From the NCBI GenBank assembly GCA_963751355.1, contig CAVVVS010000009.1:1-64000 (forward strand): DNA of 64,000 bases, read 5' to 3'. Under the pieces are notes generated by a model, which ran no database searches, was not told the origin of the DNA, and worked only from the letters and a program-made list of their open reading frames with translations. This DNA is from CAVVVS01 sp963751355. Its GTDB lineage: Bacteria; Bacteroidota; Ignavibacteria; Ignavibacteriales; Ignavibacteriaceae. The position numbers and the translations under genes were made by a program. How positions within the stretch are numbered: position 1 is the first letter of the stretch; the number at the start of each line of letters is the position of its first letter. Of this stretch, positions 54,363 through 62,964 are shown in pieces.

Positions 54363-56519
54363 TCATTTTTTAGGTGATGCTATTACAACTATTTCATCCG
54401 TTGAAGGTATTTTTTTTGTCTCAAGTTCAACCAATGCCATGATCTGGGCTTCATTAATTAGTCCGGTTAAATCAACAATCTTTGCCGAAACAAGCAAATA
54501 AATATTAGGCACTAATGCACCGGCATCACCGTAGACGGTCATCGTTTCTATCATTTCCTTAATCTTCGGTTTTACTTCACCGTTTTGTACTGAACTAATG
54601 ATACAGTCATTCAATTGAAGTTTTATTGTACCTTCTTTATCGATTACCCGGAGCTTTTGTTTTTCTTCCTTTATTAAACCGAAAAAATGTTTATCGCTTT
54701 CTTTTAAAACTACAGCAGATAGAAATGAAGTTTTACCAGCCACCACAAGATTTTCTTCCTTTGTTCTAAACGATGCGGCGCAAATTCGGAGCAATTCGTT
54801 TTCACTTAACTTTTTTATTTCAAGATTTTTTGTCCTTAACTCACTGGTACCCATGGCAACTGCAATTACTTTTTTGTTTTTACTGTCGATTTCAATACTT
54901 ACTTCTATTGAATCCGGCACAGCTCCCATATGCATCACAGATTCGGCGGCTTCCTGTCTAAGCGCAATAATGTCAGCTTCTGTCGGATTAATAATAGTCT
55001 TCTCAACCGAATCCCTTATCATTCCCAATGCAGCCCCGATAGCCGATACTACTTCGGTATTATCCGAAATCTTGAACGGCATTTTCATATATTTTGCAGT
55101 GAAAGGAACTAGCGCCGGCGCACCGCCTCCGCCTCCCACAAATTGCATCAGTTCTAGATCTAATTTATATTCCCTAGCAAGTTGGTGAACGACCGGTTTT
55201 ATTTTATCGGCGGAAATTTTTAATATTTCTTCGGCAATTTCTTCAGGATTTCTGTTAAGTTTCTTCGAAAGGAATTCGAATACGTTTATAACGGCTTCTT
55301 TATTTGCCTCGCCATGACCGGCAACCTCAACTAGTCCCAAATAGTTGGATGCCTCCGTCGGTGTTACAGTGTATTTTTGTTTATTTTTCTTTGAACTAAT
55401 TGCTATATAATCTTCAGGATCGCCTTTTGCCGGTTTTATTTTTTCTAATTCAATATCTTTAAAATCAATTCCTTCGCTGAATGCGGCATAAGCTAAATTT
55501 GCAATATGGGCACTCCGTGGACCGACATCAATTATCTTATTTTCATTTAACCGTGGTATTGAACCACCGGCAATTCCCAACGTACGTACATCAAGTGTGC
55601 GGACGTAAAGTCTGTTTCCGCCAATCTGAGCACTCTTTACCTGCGGTTTTCCATTCTTAATAATTGAAATATCCGTCGATGTTCCGCCGACTTCAATGAA
55701 CACCCCATCAGAAACTTTCGCATACATTAATGCAGCAGCAACTCCCGCTGCTGGACCTGACAGCATCGTTAAAATTGGTCTTTTTCGCATCTCGTTTACA
55801 TCCATGATACCGCCATCCGAACGCATTACCATCAACGGTGCTTTAATACCACTTTTACGCACAGATTCCTCGGTCAAGTTAGCTGTTTCAAGCATTTTAG
55901 GAAGCATGCTCGCATTTATTACCGCTGTCCTTGTACGAACCCTTAATCCATAAAGCTTCGATATTTTACTTGCAGCAGTTGCTTTTAATCCTAACGACTC
56001 TGCTGCCTTGACAACTATTTCTTCATTTTTAGGATTATCAACACCGAAGGCTTCCGAAGCTACGATTACTTCTGCACCTTCCTTAACCATTTCTTTTATA
56101 GAATCGAGTAGGAAGTTTTCATCCAAAGGTTTCTTGGTATCTATAAATCTAAATTTTGTCTGAAGAAGCTTTCCGGGAGCTAATTGAATATTTTTTAAAT
56201 TTGTTTCCGATTTTGCTCTTTTGCCCTCGAGACCTTTGCCCATACCGATAATTCCGACCACAGCTACATCGCCTTCGAGTAATGCGTTTGTTGCCTGGGT
56301 AGTTGAATGGGCGATCAATATAACTTCGTCCGGATTAATATTCGAATTCCGTAACAATAAGGACATAGAATCGACGACACCTTTTGCCACACCTTCATTG
56401 GCAGTATGAGTGGTAGGTACGCAGGCTTTTCCAACAATAGTATAATTAGTAATATCAATGGCGACGGCATGTGTGAAGGTACCGCCCACGTCGATTCCTA
56501 TTTTGATTCTTTTCTGCAT
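54363..56519 (-). CDS. hydantoinase/5-oxoprolinase family protein (HyuA-type)
   Basis: A 718-residue protein with the ASKHA-type N-terminal IGIDVGGTFTHAVAID (7-22), TTQATNALLEGDVAVVG near 75-91, SGPAAGVAAALMYA, FIEVGGTSTDISI near 276-288 and GGGGGAPALVPF near 465-476, as in the A-subunit of N-methylhydantoinase, 5-oxoprolinase and acetone carboxylase. These enzymes use ATP to open cyclic amides or activate carbonyls; the HyuB-type partner is not in the window. Its neighbours (transporter upstream, FAD proteins and amino-sugar enzymes downstream) do not match a known HyuA pathway, so the substrate is open. Confidence 0.87.
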   Translation of the reverse strand: MQKRIKIGIDVGGTFTHAVAIDITNYTIVGKACVPTTHTANEGVAKGVVDSMSLLLRNSNINPDEVILIAHSTTQATNALLEGDVAVVGIIGMGKGLEGKRAKSETNLKNIQLAPGKLLQTKFRFIDTKKPLDENFLLDSIKEMVKEGAEVIVASEAFGVDNPKNEEIVVKAAESLGLKATAASKISKLYGLRVRTRTAVINASMLPKMLETANLTEESVRKSGIKAPLMVMRSDGGIMDVNEMRKRPILTMLSGPAAGVAAALMYAKVSDGVFIEVGGTSTDISIIKNGKPQVKSAQIGGNRLYVRTLDVRTLGIAGGSIPRLNENKIIDVGPRSAHIANLAYAAFSEGIDFKDIELEKIKPAKGDPEDYIAISSKKNKQKYTVTPTEASNYLGLVEVAGHGEANKEAVINVFEFLSKKLNRNPEEIAEEILKISADKIKPVVHQLAREYKLDLELMQFVGGGGGAPALVPFTAKYMKMPFKISDNTEVVSAIGAALGMIRDSVEKTIINPTEADIIALRQEAAESVMHMGAVPDSIEVSIEIDSKNKKVIAVAMGTSELRTKNLEIKKLSENELLRICAASFRTKEENLVVAGKTSFLSAVVLKESDKHFFGLIKEEKQKLRVIDKEGTIKLQLNDCIISSVQNGEVKPKIKEMIETMTVYGDAGALVPNIYLLVSAKIVDLTGLINEAQIMALVELETKKIPSTDEIVVIASPKK

Positions 56520-56703
56520 TTTAAAGTTTTATGTATTGCCTGGAATTCAATTAGTTTTCAAATAATTTCTTGTTGTTCTTTTAATATTAATTTTGTTCTT
56601 AATCTTAACTCGTAGTTACATCAAATAAAAGAATAAGAATTAGATTTAGAGTAAATTGTTTCAAACCATTTGTATAATCTTTTGTGCAATATTAAGTTAT
56701 GCT

Positions 56704-58179
56704 CTACATAAAAATAATTGCCGAGAAAATGAGACCTATAAATGCTAAAATCCACGTGTATGGAATTGTATTCCACAATACCTTCTGAACATCAACTCTC
56801 ATTTCGTTAGCCAACCAAACATTGTGAGTATTAGTCGGATCGCTTATACCCTGAACTTGTCCGACAGCCAGAAGCAAACCCATAACTGCACCCGGATTTA
56901 ATCCGCTTGCTAAGAATACTGCAGCCAAGCCGTAACCCATTCCCCAAACATTTAAGGGACCTCTATAAAGAGCAAGAGGAGCAGCAAGTGTAAAAACTAA
57001 AATATAAGTAAAAGGATTTGAAGGGACAATTTTTGCCATAACGGGTTTTATTATTTCAAGTACCGGCCATCCGTTTGGATAGGCACTGAGTTTTACACCG
57101 GGCCCCATAATTGCGATAAGCAGCATACCGATGCCGAACATTAAAACAACTGCAGGCATCACAACAGAACCGCCTTCAAATACCGATTGAATAAATAAAT
57201 TTAATCTCCCTTTTTTATAAGTAGTAATAAAAGTGTAAATGAGACCTACTACAAAGGAAGCAATAAAATCCATATTAAATATTAATATTAAAAAAAGCGG
57301 TATGGTAGGCGCAAAAAATGATATCCAGTGTACTTCTTTAGTATGCTCATTTTTCCTTAATATTAACCGTATAATTGCGGTAATAAATAATGCAGCAATT
57401 CCGGCTGCTATCAACCATTTTAAAAATGAACCGGCTGCCGAGAAAATTTTCAATATTATCTTTTGTGTTGAATTGTTCAGAGCGTAATTAAATACCAACA
57501 AAGCTGCACCGACAATTGCAAAGAAGATGATACTTCTAATTACTATCTTTTTAATGTTTAAATTTTGTCCGTCCCTGTATAACTGAATTGTAATATAAGC
57601 TATGGCTGCCAGTAACGATATGCCGAACATAATTAAGGCAAAGGGTCTGATTTGATCGACCGTAAGTCCCATTACACTAATATAGACAGCCCAATTGCCG
57701 ATATTCAAAATTCCGCCAATACTCAAACCGATAAGAAATATCCCCACAATCGTCATAGAACCCATACCTACAGACGACATTATGGGAAGAACTATTGTGG
57801 CAACCATAATGATTGCACCCAATCCGCCTAAAGTTGTGAAAAGTAATGTAATCAGCAAAAGCATAATAACGGCAATAACCCAGGGATTATCCCCGGAAAG
57901 TTCGGCGCCTTTTTTTATAAAATTTTCTGCAACACCGGTCTTTTGGAGAATTACGCTCAGCATACTTCCGAAAATAGCTATTGTGTATGCACTCGATAAT
58001 TTAAGCGCACCCTGACCGATTACATATTGAATTGTATCGGTAAGAGATACCCCTCCTATAATGGCAATTGAAAAAGCCATTACCGGGAGAGCAATTAAAG
58101 CCGGTATTTTGCGCAAAAACATTAATAGCGCCATTATTAAGAATACACTAATTAGCGCAATGACCTGAATTATTTCCAT
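56704..58179 (-). CDS. multi-pass ion-coupled transporter (IT/GntP-like)
   Basis: A 491-residue membrane protein with about 12 hydrophobic helices, starting VIALISVFLIMALLMFL. LFTTLGGLGAIIMVATIVLP near 113-132 and a C-terminal NPGAVMGLLLAVGQVQGISDPTNTHNVW are arranged like the paired re-entrant loops of ion-transporter superfamily (GntP/citrate-type) permeases, which take up organic acids with protons or sodium. First gene of the eight-gene minus-strand run; its promoter region is shared with the divergent secreted-protein gene and has a palindrome. Substrate unknown. Confidence 0.8.
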   Translation of the reverse strand: MEIIQVIALISVFLIMALLMFLRKIPALIALPVMAFSIAIIGGVSLTDTIQYVIGQGALKLSSAYTIAIFGSMLSVILQKTGVAENFIKKGAELSGDNPWVIAVIMLLLITLLFTTLGGLGAIIMVATIVLPIMSSVGMGSMTIVGIFLIGLSIGGILNIGNWAVYISVMGLTVDQIRPFALIMFGISLLAAIAYITIQLYRDGQNLNIKKIVIRSIIFFAIVGAALLVFNYALNNSTQKIILKIFSAAGSFLKWLIAAGIAALFITAIIRLILRKNEHTKEVHWISFFAPTIPLFLILIFNMDFIASFVVGLIYTFITTYKKGRLNLFIQSVFEGGSVVMPAVVLMFGIGMLLIAIMGPGVKLSAYPNGWPVLEIIKPVMAKIVPSNPFTYILVFTLAAPLALYRGPLNVWGMGYGLAAVFLASGLNPGAVMGLLLAVGQVQGISDPTNTHNVWLANEMRVDVQKVLWNTIPYTWILAFIGLIFSAIIFM

Positions 58180-58234
58180 TTTACTAAATTATTATTTTTA
58201 CGATATTAAATTAAGGAATTAGGGGAGCCAAAAA

Positions 58235-58254
58235 AACTACACCATGATGTAGTT
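58235..58254. promoter_or_regulatory. palindrome in the divergent promoter region
   Basis: A perfect 7-bp inverted repeat (AACTACA, loop CCATGA, TGTAGTT) between the divergent transporter and T9SS cargo genes, 56 bases upstream of the transporter start. Candidate operator; no regulator gene is adjacent. Confidence 0.4.
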
Positions 58255-58387
58255 GAACCTAAACCGCTTTAATCGCAAATTCAACTATAGGTTAAAAACT
58301 ATTTGCAATCCCCTGATAATTTGATGTTATACAATGTAAAAGATAATAAAAGTTCAGAAAATATAACAAATTATAAAAGAGGGTATT

Positions 58388-59827
58388 ATGAGAAATCAAC
58401 TACAACTCCTTTTTCTCTCAATGATTATTGCCTTTTCCGGATTTACCGTAATAAATGCCCAGTCGAACGACTGGAGTTATACCGGCAAAATTAACTTTCC
58501 TGTAAAAGACAGCATTGCCGCAAAACCTTACCTTTGCACACTTGATAAAAACGGAAGGTTGTATGTAATTTCTTCGAAGGTGGACGATATAATGGCACAT
58601 AACGCAGTCTATTATGCTGATCCGGGCGATACGGTTTTTTCAGAATTTATCGATTATGATTCAAATGGGGATTCGGATACACTTAAAGGCAACATCGGTG
58701 TATTAAGAGGTATTACTACTCTGAACGGAGATGTAATAGTCATAGCATCACAACCCTACCCGAAAACAAAACCCAACACTTTGGCAGCAACATATTATTA
58801 CAAAGATGCCGATACCAATAAAGTCGAAAGATTCGGATGGGGTATTGCGGGATCAGGTTATGGCTCCTACAACAACGGTGCAGATGTTTCAAAAGACTCA
58901 ATGCTAATAGTCGGAATTGATTTCGGAACAACTTTCCGCTGGTTTAATTTTAGTAATAGCTACACTAAATCGGCAAGAGGTTCATGGAATCCGCCTGATA
59001 CAACAAATATAAATATTTTCAGCAATGCCATCGAACCAGGGGGACCTCAAACTTCCGGACTGGATTTGATTAGAGATGTAGCTTTAGTACCCGGCGGTGA
59101 TTATTATAATAAAAACACTGTCTTTTATACATCAAGGAATTCTCTTTCCAGTTCACAGCAAACAGGCGGCATAGCAGTTTGGCAGGGAGGAACACAAGTT
59201 CAACCTATAGATTATTCCCCCAATAGAATAACTGATTTTAACGGATACCTGAATTTTATTAATTATTTCCCTTACGGAATTACCGTTGATGTAAATGGAA
59301 TACTCTGGGTTGCAGGTGTAGATTCTACAAGACGCTGGGTGAAAGGCTTTAAAGTTGACGGAGTAAATGCCGAAGCACTTTATGATCTTCCGAGTAAAAA
59401 CAGTTTGGATGTTCCCGACCCGAACGGAGCACCAATGCTTGGTCCAAGTGATGTTGTCTTAAACAGCAATGCTGGTACTGCTTATGTAGTAGACCGGTAT
59501 GCCCGGTGTGCATTTATATTTAAAAATAATACTGTGGGAGTGAACGACAAACATTTAGCTGAATTCAACTTCAGTTTGCAGCAAAACTATCCTAATCCGT
59601 TCAATCCTTCAACTATGATTGCCTTTACATTGTCACGGTCTTCCAGCGTAAAACTTGTAATTACAGATATGCTTGGAAGGGAAGTAAAAACCCTGGTAAA
59701 CGGATATATGACGGCAGGTAAACACATTCAAATTTTTAACGGAAAAAAATTACCAAGCGGTATTTATTTCTATACTTTAATAACTCCGTCTTTTAAAATC
59801 AGTAAGAAAATGATTCTTTTAAAATAA
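58388..59827 (+). CDS. secreted T9SS cargo protein, probably a beta-propeller
   Basis: A 479-residue protein with a signal peptide (LLFLSMIIAFSGFTVINAQ) and a C-terminal T9SS type A sorting domain (residues about 395-479: NYPNPFNPSTMIAFTLS, TDMLGREVKTLVNG, SGIYFYTL, KKMILLK). The middle has propeller-like strands (KPYLCTLDKNGRLYVISS, FPYGITVDVNGILWVAGVDS, GPSDVVLNSNAGTAYVVDR), as in NHL or six-bladed propellers that bind ligands. A purine-rich GAGGG site lies before the ATG. It is divergent from the transporter operon and followed on the same strand by a TonB receptor gene, perhaps as surface partner. Confidence 0.8.
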   Translation: MRNQLQLLFLSMIIAFSGFTVINAQSNDWSYTGKINFPVKDSIAAKPYLCTLDKNGRLYVISSKVDDIMAHNAVYYADPGDTVFSEFIDYDSNGDSDTLKGNIGVLRGITTLNGDVIVIASQPYPKTKPNTLAATYYYKDADTNKVERFGWGIAGSGYGSYNNGADVSKDSMLIVGIDFGTTFRWFNFSNSYTKSARGSWNPPDTTNINIFSNAIEPGGPQTSGLDLIRDVALVPGGDYYNKNTVFYTSRNSLSSSQQTGGIAVWQGGTQVQPIDYSPNRITDFNGYLNFINYFPYGITVDVNGILWVAGVDSTRRWVKGFKVDGVNAEALYDLPSKNSLDVPDPNGAPMLGPSDVVLNSNAGTAYVVDRYARCAFIFKNNTVGVNDKHLAEFNFSLQQNYPNPFNPSTMIAFTLSRSSSVKLVITDMLGREVKTLVNGYMTAGKHIQIFNGKKLPSGIYFYTLITPSFKISKKMILLK

Positions 59828-59947
59828 TATTCCTTATTATTTAAGTTGGATATGGGGCAATGATGCTTACTAATGGATTTTAAAATGGAGCCGTAATAAT
59901 ATCTTAGGATTCATGTAAAGCAAAACTCAACTTTAGATGATTGAATC

Positions 59948-62932
59948 ATGAATAGATTATTAAGCTATCTAAATAATATTTTGTTGCTGTTAACACTGGT
60001 AAATTTTTCAGTTTTCGGCCAGAGTAAATTAGTAGGAAAAATAACAGATGCCGAGAGCAGCGAACCTTTAATAGGCGTTAATGTTATTCTCGAAGGAACA
60101 AGCATCGGAGCAGCAACAGATATTAACGGGAATTACAGCATCTTGAATATACCACCGGGTAAGTACAATGTAAAAGCAAGCATGGTTGGGTATACGAGCG
60201 TAATTCAAAAAGATGTTGAATTGTTTATAGATAGAACTACCACGATTGACTTCAAACTACCGCTGGCTTCTGTTCAACTTAATCAAGTAGTTGTTGTTGC
60301 AAAAAAACCGCCGGTTGTAAAGGACAGGACTTCGACATCCACCACATTAAATACCGAACAAATAGAGGCGGCGCCTATCGAAGGTTTAAGAGGAGCCATG
60401 GATCTATCTGCAGGTTTTCAGAAAACCGCATCAGGAGAGTACTCGGTTAGAGGCTCTGGTTCGTATGAACTTAATTTTCAAGTCAACGGTGTCGACCAAA
60501 TAACCTCGAACACAAGTGCTCCCGGAACCTTCGGAACACAAAAGGCAAATAACTCCTGGAAATTTGATGTTAATCCATTGGGAGTACAACAGATGGAATT
60601 AATTACCGGCGGTTTTTCTGCGGAATACGGTAATGCTCAAGCCGGGGTAGTTAAAGTAGTTTTGAAAGACGGTACGCCCAAATTTACAGGTGAGGTAAGA
60701 ATGGAATATAGACCACCGGGTCAATATCATTACGGAAAATATATTTATGATCATTCGAACCTGGAATGGCAGCAGTGGGGCACTTTAGCCGATTGGATGG
60801 CGAAAAGAGCCGACGTTATTAAAGAGTTGAAACTGGATATACGATATGAATACTTGAAGAATACTGATCCTCAAAAGTATAATGAAATGGTAGACAAGGA
60901 AATTGCCTGGGCACATAATGTGTGGGTCAATAATCACACTCCCAGTGATAATAACGTATTAGGAGTTTATGATTACCGGAAATATTCATACACAAGGTAT
61001 CTGTTCGGTTTCGGTGGACCCTTAGGAAAAGATTCACAACTTTTGAAATTTTATTTAAGCGGTGAATATAAGAAAAATCCTACACGGCTTCCGACACCGG
61101 AGAAGGATCAAATAACTCAAAACTATATTCTGAACGTAAAGTATCAGCCTATTACGAATAATAAAATAAAGATAATGGGCAGCTACCAGAATTATGTAGG
61201 AGGAATTTGGGATGGCTCCGACGATATAAGATGGTCCGGTCTCGCATTTACCCCGCCGGGAGTATCGACAAAATATTTAGTTACCGTAGATCCTGTTAGA
61301 AACGAACAAACAGTCGCTCAAACTGTTAATTGGGTACATACTTTCAATGCCGATTCATATTCTGACCTAACACTTTCACATCAGCATGAAAGCTATGAAA
61401 TGCCTTACAGGTATTTAGCCGGTTACGGACTCGAAGTTGACCGGCTGGATAGTTTAAATGATCCGAGCGGTACGGTGTTGAAGGACGGCAGCTGGTGGAT
61501 GAAGGATTATTTCCGGGATCCTTTTGGTTTTAGTACTAATTATTATCAAGACAGCCGGACAGATATTTTTGCATTAAAATTTGACTATGTAAACCAAATA
61601 AGCAAGGCACACCTCCTAAAATCCGGAATAAGATTTCATTACCTGGATATGTTTAACAACGGGGTAAATTCAAGTTTCCAGGCGAATACATATGTTGCAC
61701 GAAACGGATTTGCAGATTATTACAGAGCTTATCCGATTGATGCTGCTTTCTATATTCAGGATAAAATGGAGTATTCCGGGATGATAGCCAATATCGGTCT
61801 CAGGGCAGAAGCATACAATTATCAAGCGCAAGTTCCTAAAGATAAGTTTGATGTTTTGTACCCTGGCACCGATGGTCCCGGTACGGTGGGAGACCCTGCA
61901 ACCGTCAAATCGGAAACCAAATATGTTCTTGAACCAAGGGTCGGTGTATCATTTCCTATTGGTACAAATACGGCGTTAAGAATTCAGTACGGGCACTTTA
62001 TTTCAATGCCGATTTTCAGCCAGGCTTTAGCTAAAAAAACCTGGGTTGGATGGCAGGGAATAGCTAACCCGGATTTAAATCCAAAAAAGACGATTAATTA
62101 TGAATTTGGTTTGCAGCAGGCAATTAATGATAAATATAGAATGGATCTTGCAATATACTATAACGACAGAACAACCCAAATTGGTACTCAAAGCATTGCC
62201 TCTTATACCGGGAGCAGAAATCAATTTGCCGGTTTTTCGAATGACAATTCATCTCTGTACTATTATACAACTTATGCTAATAATGCATTCGGCTCAACTA
62301 TCGGATTCGAAGCGACATTCGAAACGATTACTACCGAGCATTGGTCGTACCGTTTAAGCTACAGCCTTTCACAAACTACAGACGGAAATTACGGTGCACC
62401 CTCTGTTTGGCCGGATAACACAAGGAGTTATTCTCAAAGAAATTTTACCGGCGAATTTTTAGCTCCATGGGACAGAACTCATAACTTTAGAGGACTTGTT
62501 CAGTATTTTTGGGGGAAAGATGAAGGACTATCCATCTTGGGAATCAAGCCTTTAGAGAATTCGGTTGTCAGTTTAACTTATACTGCACAGTCCGGAACTC
62601 CGTTTACATACGTCACTGATTTTACTTTAAAAGATATCCGATATAACAGGCGCTATCCCATTGAATCCAGTATTGATGTTAACTTCATTAAAACTATCAA
62701 TGTAGAAAATTACAAGATTATAGTGGGAATTAGAGTAATGAACTTATTCGATAATAAATGGCTTACTCCAATGTCAACCACAGAAGATCTCCGTTTATGG
62801 GTTGAAGACGGCATAACGATGGCTGATCGCGGGAATGATCCTACAAGATTAAGTTATGTTGTAGCTCCGTATGAAGCTTACAGAAATATTCCAAGGCAAA
62901 TATTCTTTACGTTGGGCGTAGGGTTTAATTAG
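59948..62932 (+). CDS. TonB-dependent receptor with carboxypeptidase-regulatory-like domain
   Basis: A 994-residue outer-membrane receptor: signal peptide (ILLLLTLVNFSVFGQ), regulatory-like domain at about 28-110 (GKITDAESSEPLIGVNVILEG, GNYSILNIPPGKYNVKASMVGY), plug domain (about 125-240: SVRGSGSYELNFQVNGVDQI, ELITGGFSAEYGNAQAGVV) and a long beta-barrel with a final strand FFTLGVGF. It is larger than most siderophore receptors and lacks a SusD partner, a form common in Ignavibacteria. The secreted-protein gene after it starts 32 bases later, so the three genes here probably form one operon. Confidence 0.92.
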   Translation: MNRLLSYLNNILLLLTLVNFSVFGQSKLVGKITDAESSEPLIGVNVILEGTSIGAATDINGNYSILNIPPGKYNVKASMVGYTSVIQKDVELFIDRTTTIDFKLPLASVQLNQVVVVAKKPPVVKDRTSTSTTLNTEQIEAAPIEGLRGAMDLSAGFQKTASGEYSVRGSGSYELNFQVNGVDQITSNTSAPGTFGTQKANNSWKFDVNPLGVQQMELITGGFSAEYGNAQAGVVKVVLKDGTPKFTGEVRMEYRPPGQYHYGKYIYDHSNLEWQQWGTLADWMAKRADVIKELKLDIRYEYLKNTDPQKYNEMVDKEIAWAHNVWVNNHTPSDNNVLGVYDYRKYSYTRYLFGFGGPLGKDSQLLKFYLSGEYKKNPTRLPTPEKDQITQNYILNVKYQPITNNKIKIMGSYQNYVGGIWDGSDDIRWSGLAFTPPGVSTKYLVTVDPVRNEQTVAQTVNWVHTFNADSYSDLTLSHQHESYEMPYRYLAGYGLEVDRLDSLNDPSGTVLKDGSWWMKDYFRDPFGFSTNYYQDSRTDIFALKFDYVNQISKAHLLKSGIRFHYLDMFNNGVNSSFQANTYVARNGFADYYRAYPIDAAFYIQDKMEYSGMIANIGLRAEAYNYQAQVPKDKFDVLYPGTDGPGTVGDPATVKSETKYVLEPRVGVSFPIGTNTALRIQYGHFISMPIFSQALAKKTWVGWQGIANPDLNPKKTINYEFGLQQAINDKYRMDLAIYYNDRTTQIGTQSIASYTGSRNQFAGFSNDNSSLYYYTTYANNAFGSTIGFEATFETITTEHWSYRLSYSLSQTTDGNYGAPSVWPDNTRSYSQRNFTGEFLAPWDRTHNFRGLVQYFWGKDEGLSILGIKPLENSVVSLTYTAQSGTPFTYVTDFTLKDIRYNRRYPIESSIDVNFIKTINVENYKIIVGIRVMNLFDNKWLTPMSTTEDLRLWVEDGITMADRGNDPTRLSYVVAPYEAYRNIPRQIFFTLGVGFN

Positions 62933-62964
62933 AATGTAGTAATTTGAATCTAATTGCGTTAACT

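Noticed and set aside
54853..55188. 111-codon plus-strand frame inside the hydantoinase gene
   Set aside because: Antisense shadow of a well-supported coding region with codon-mirror composition.
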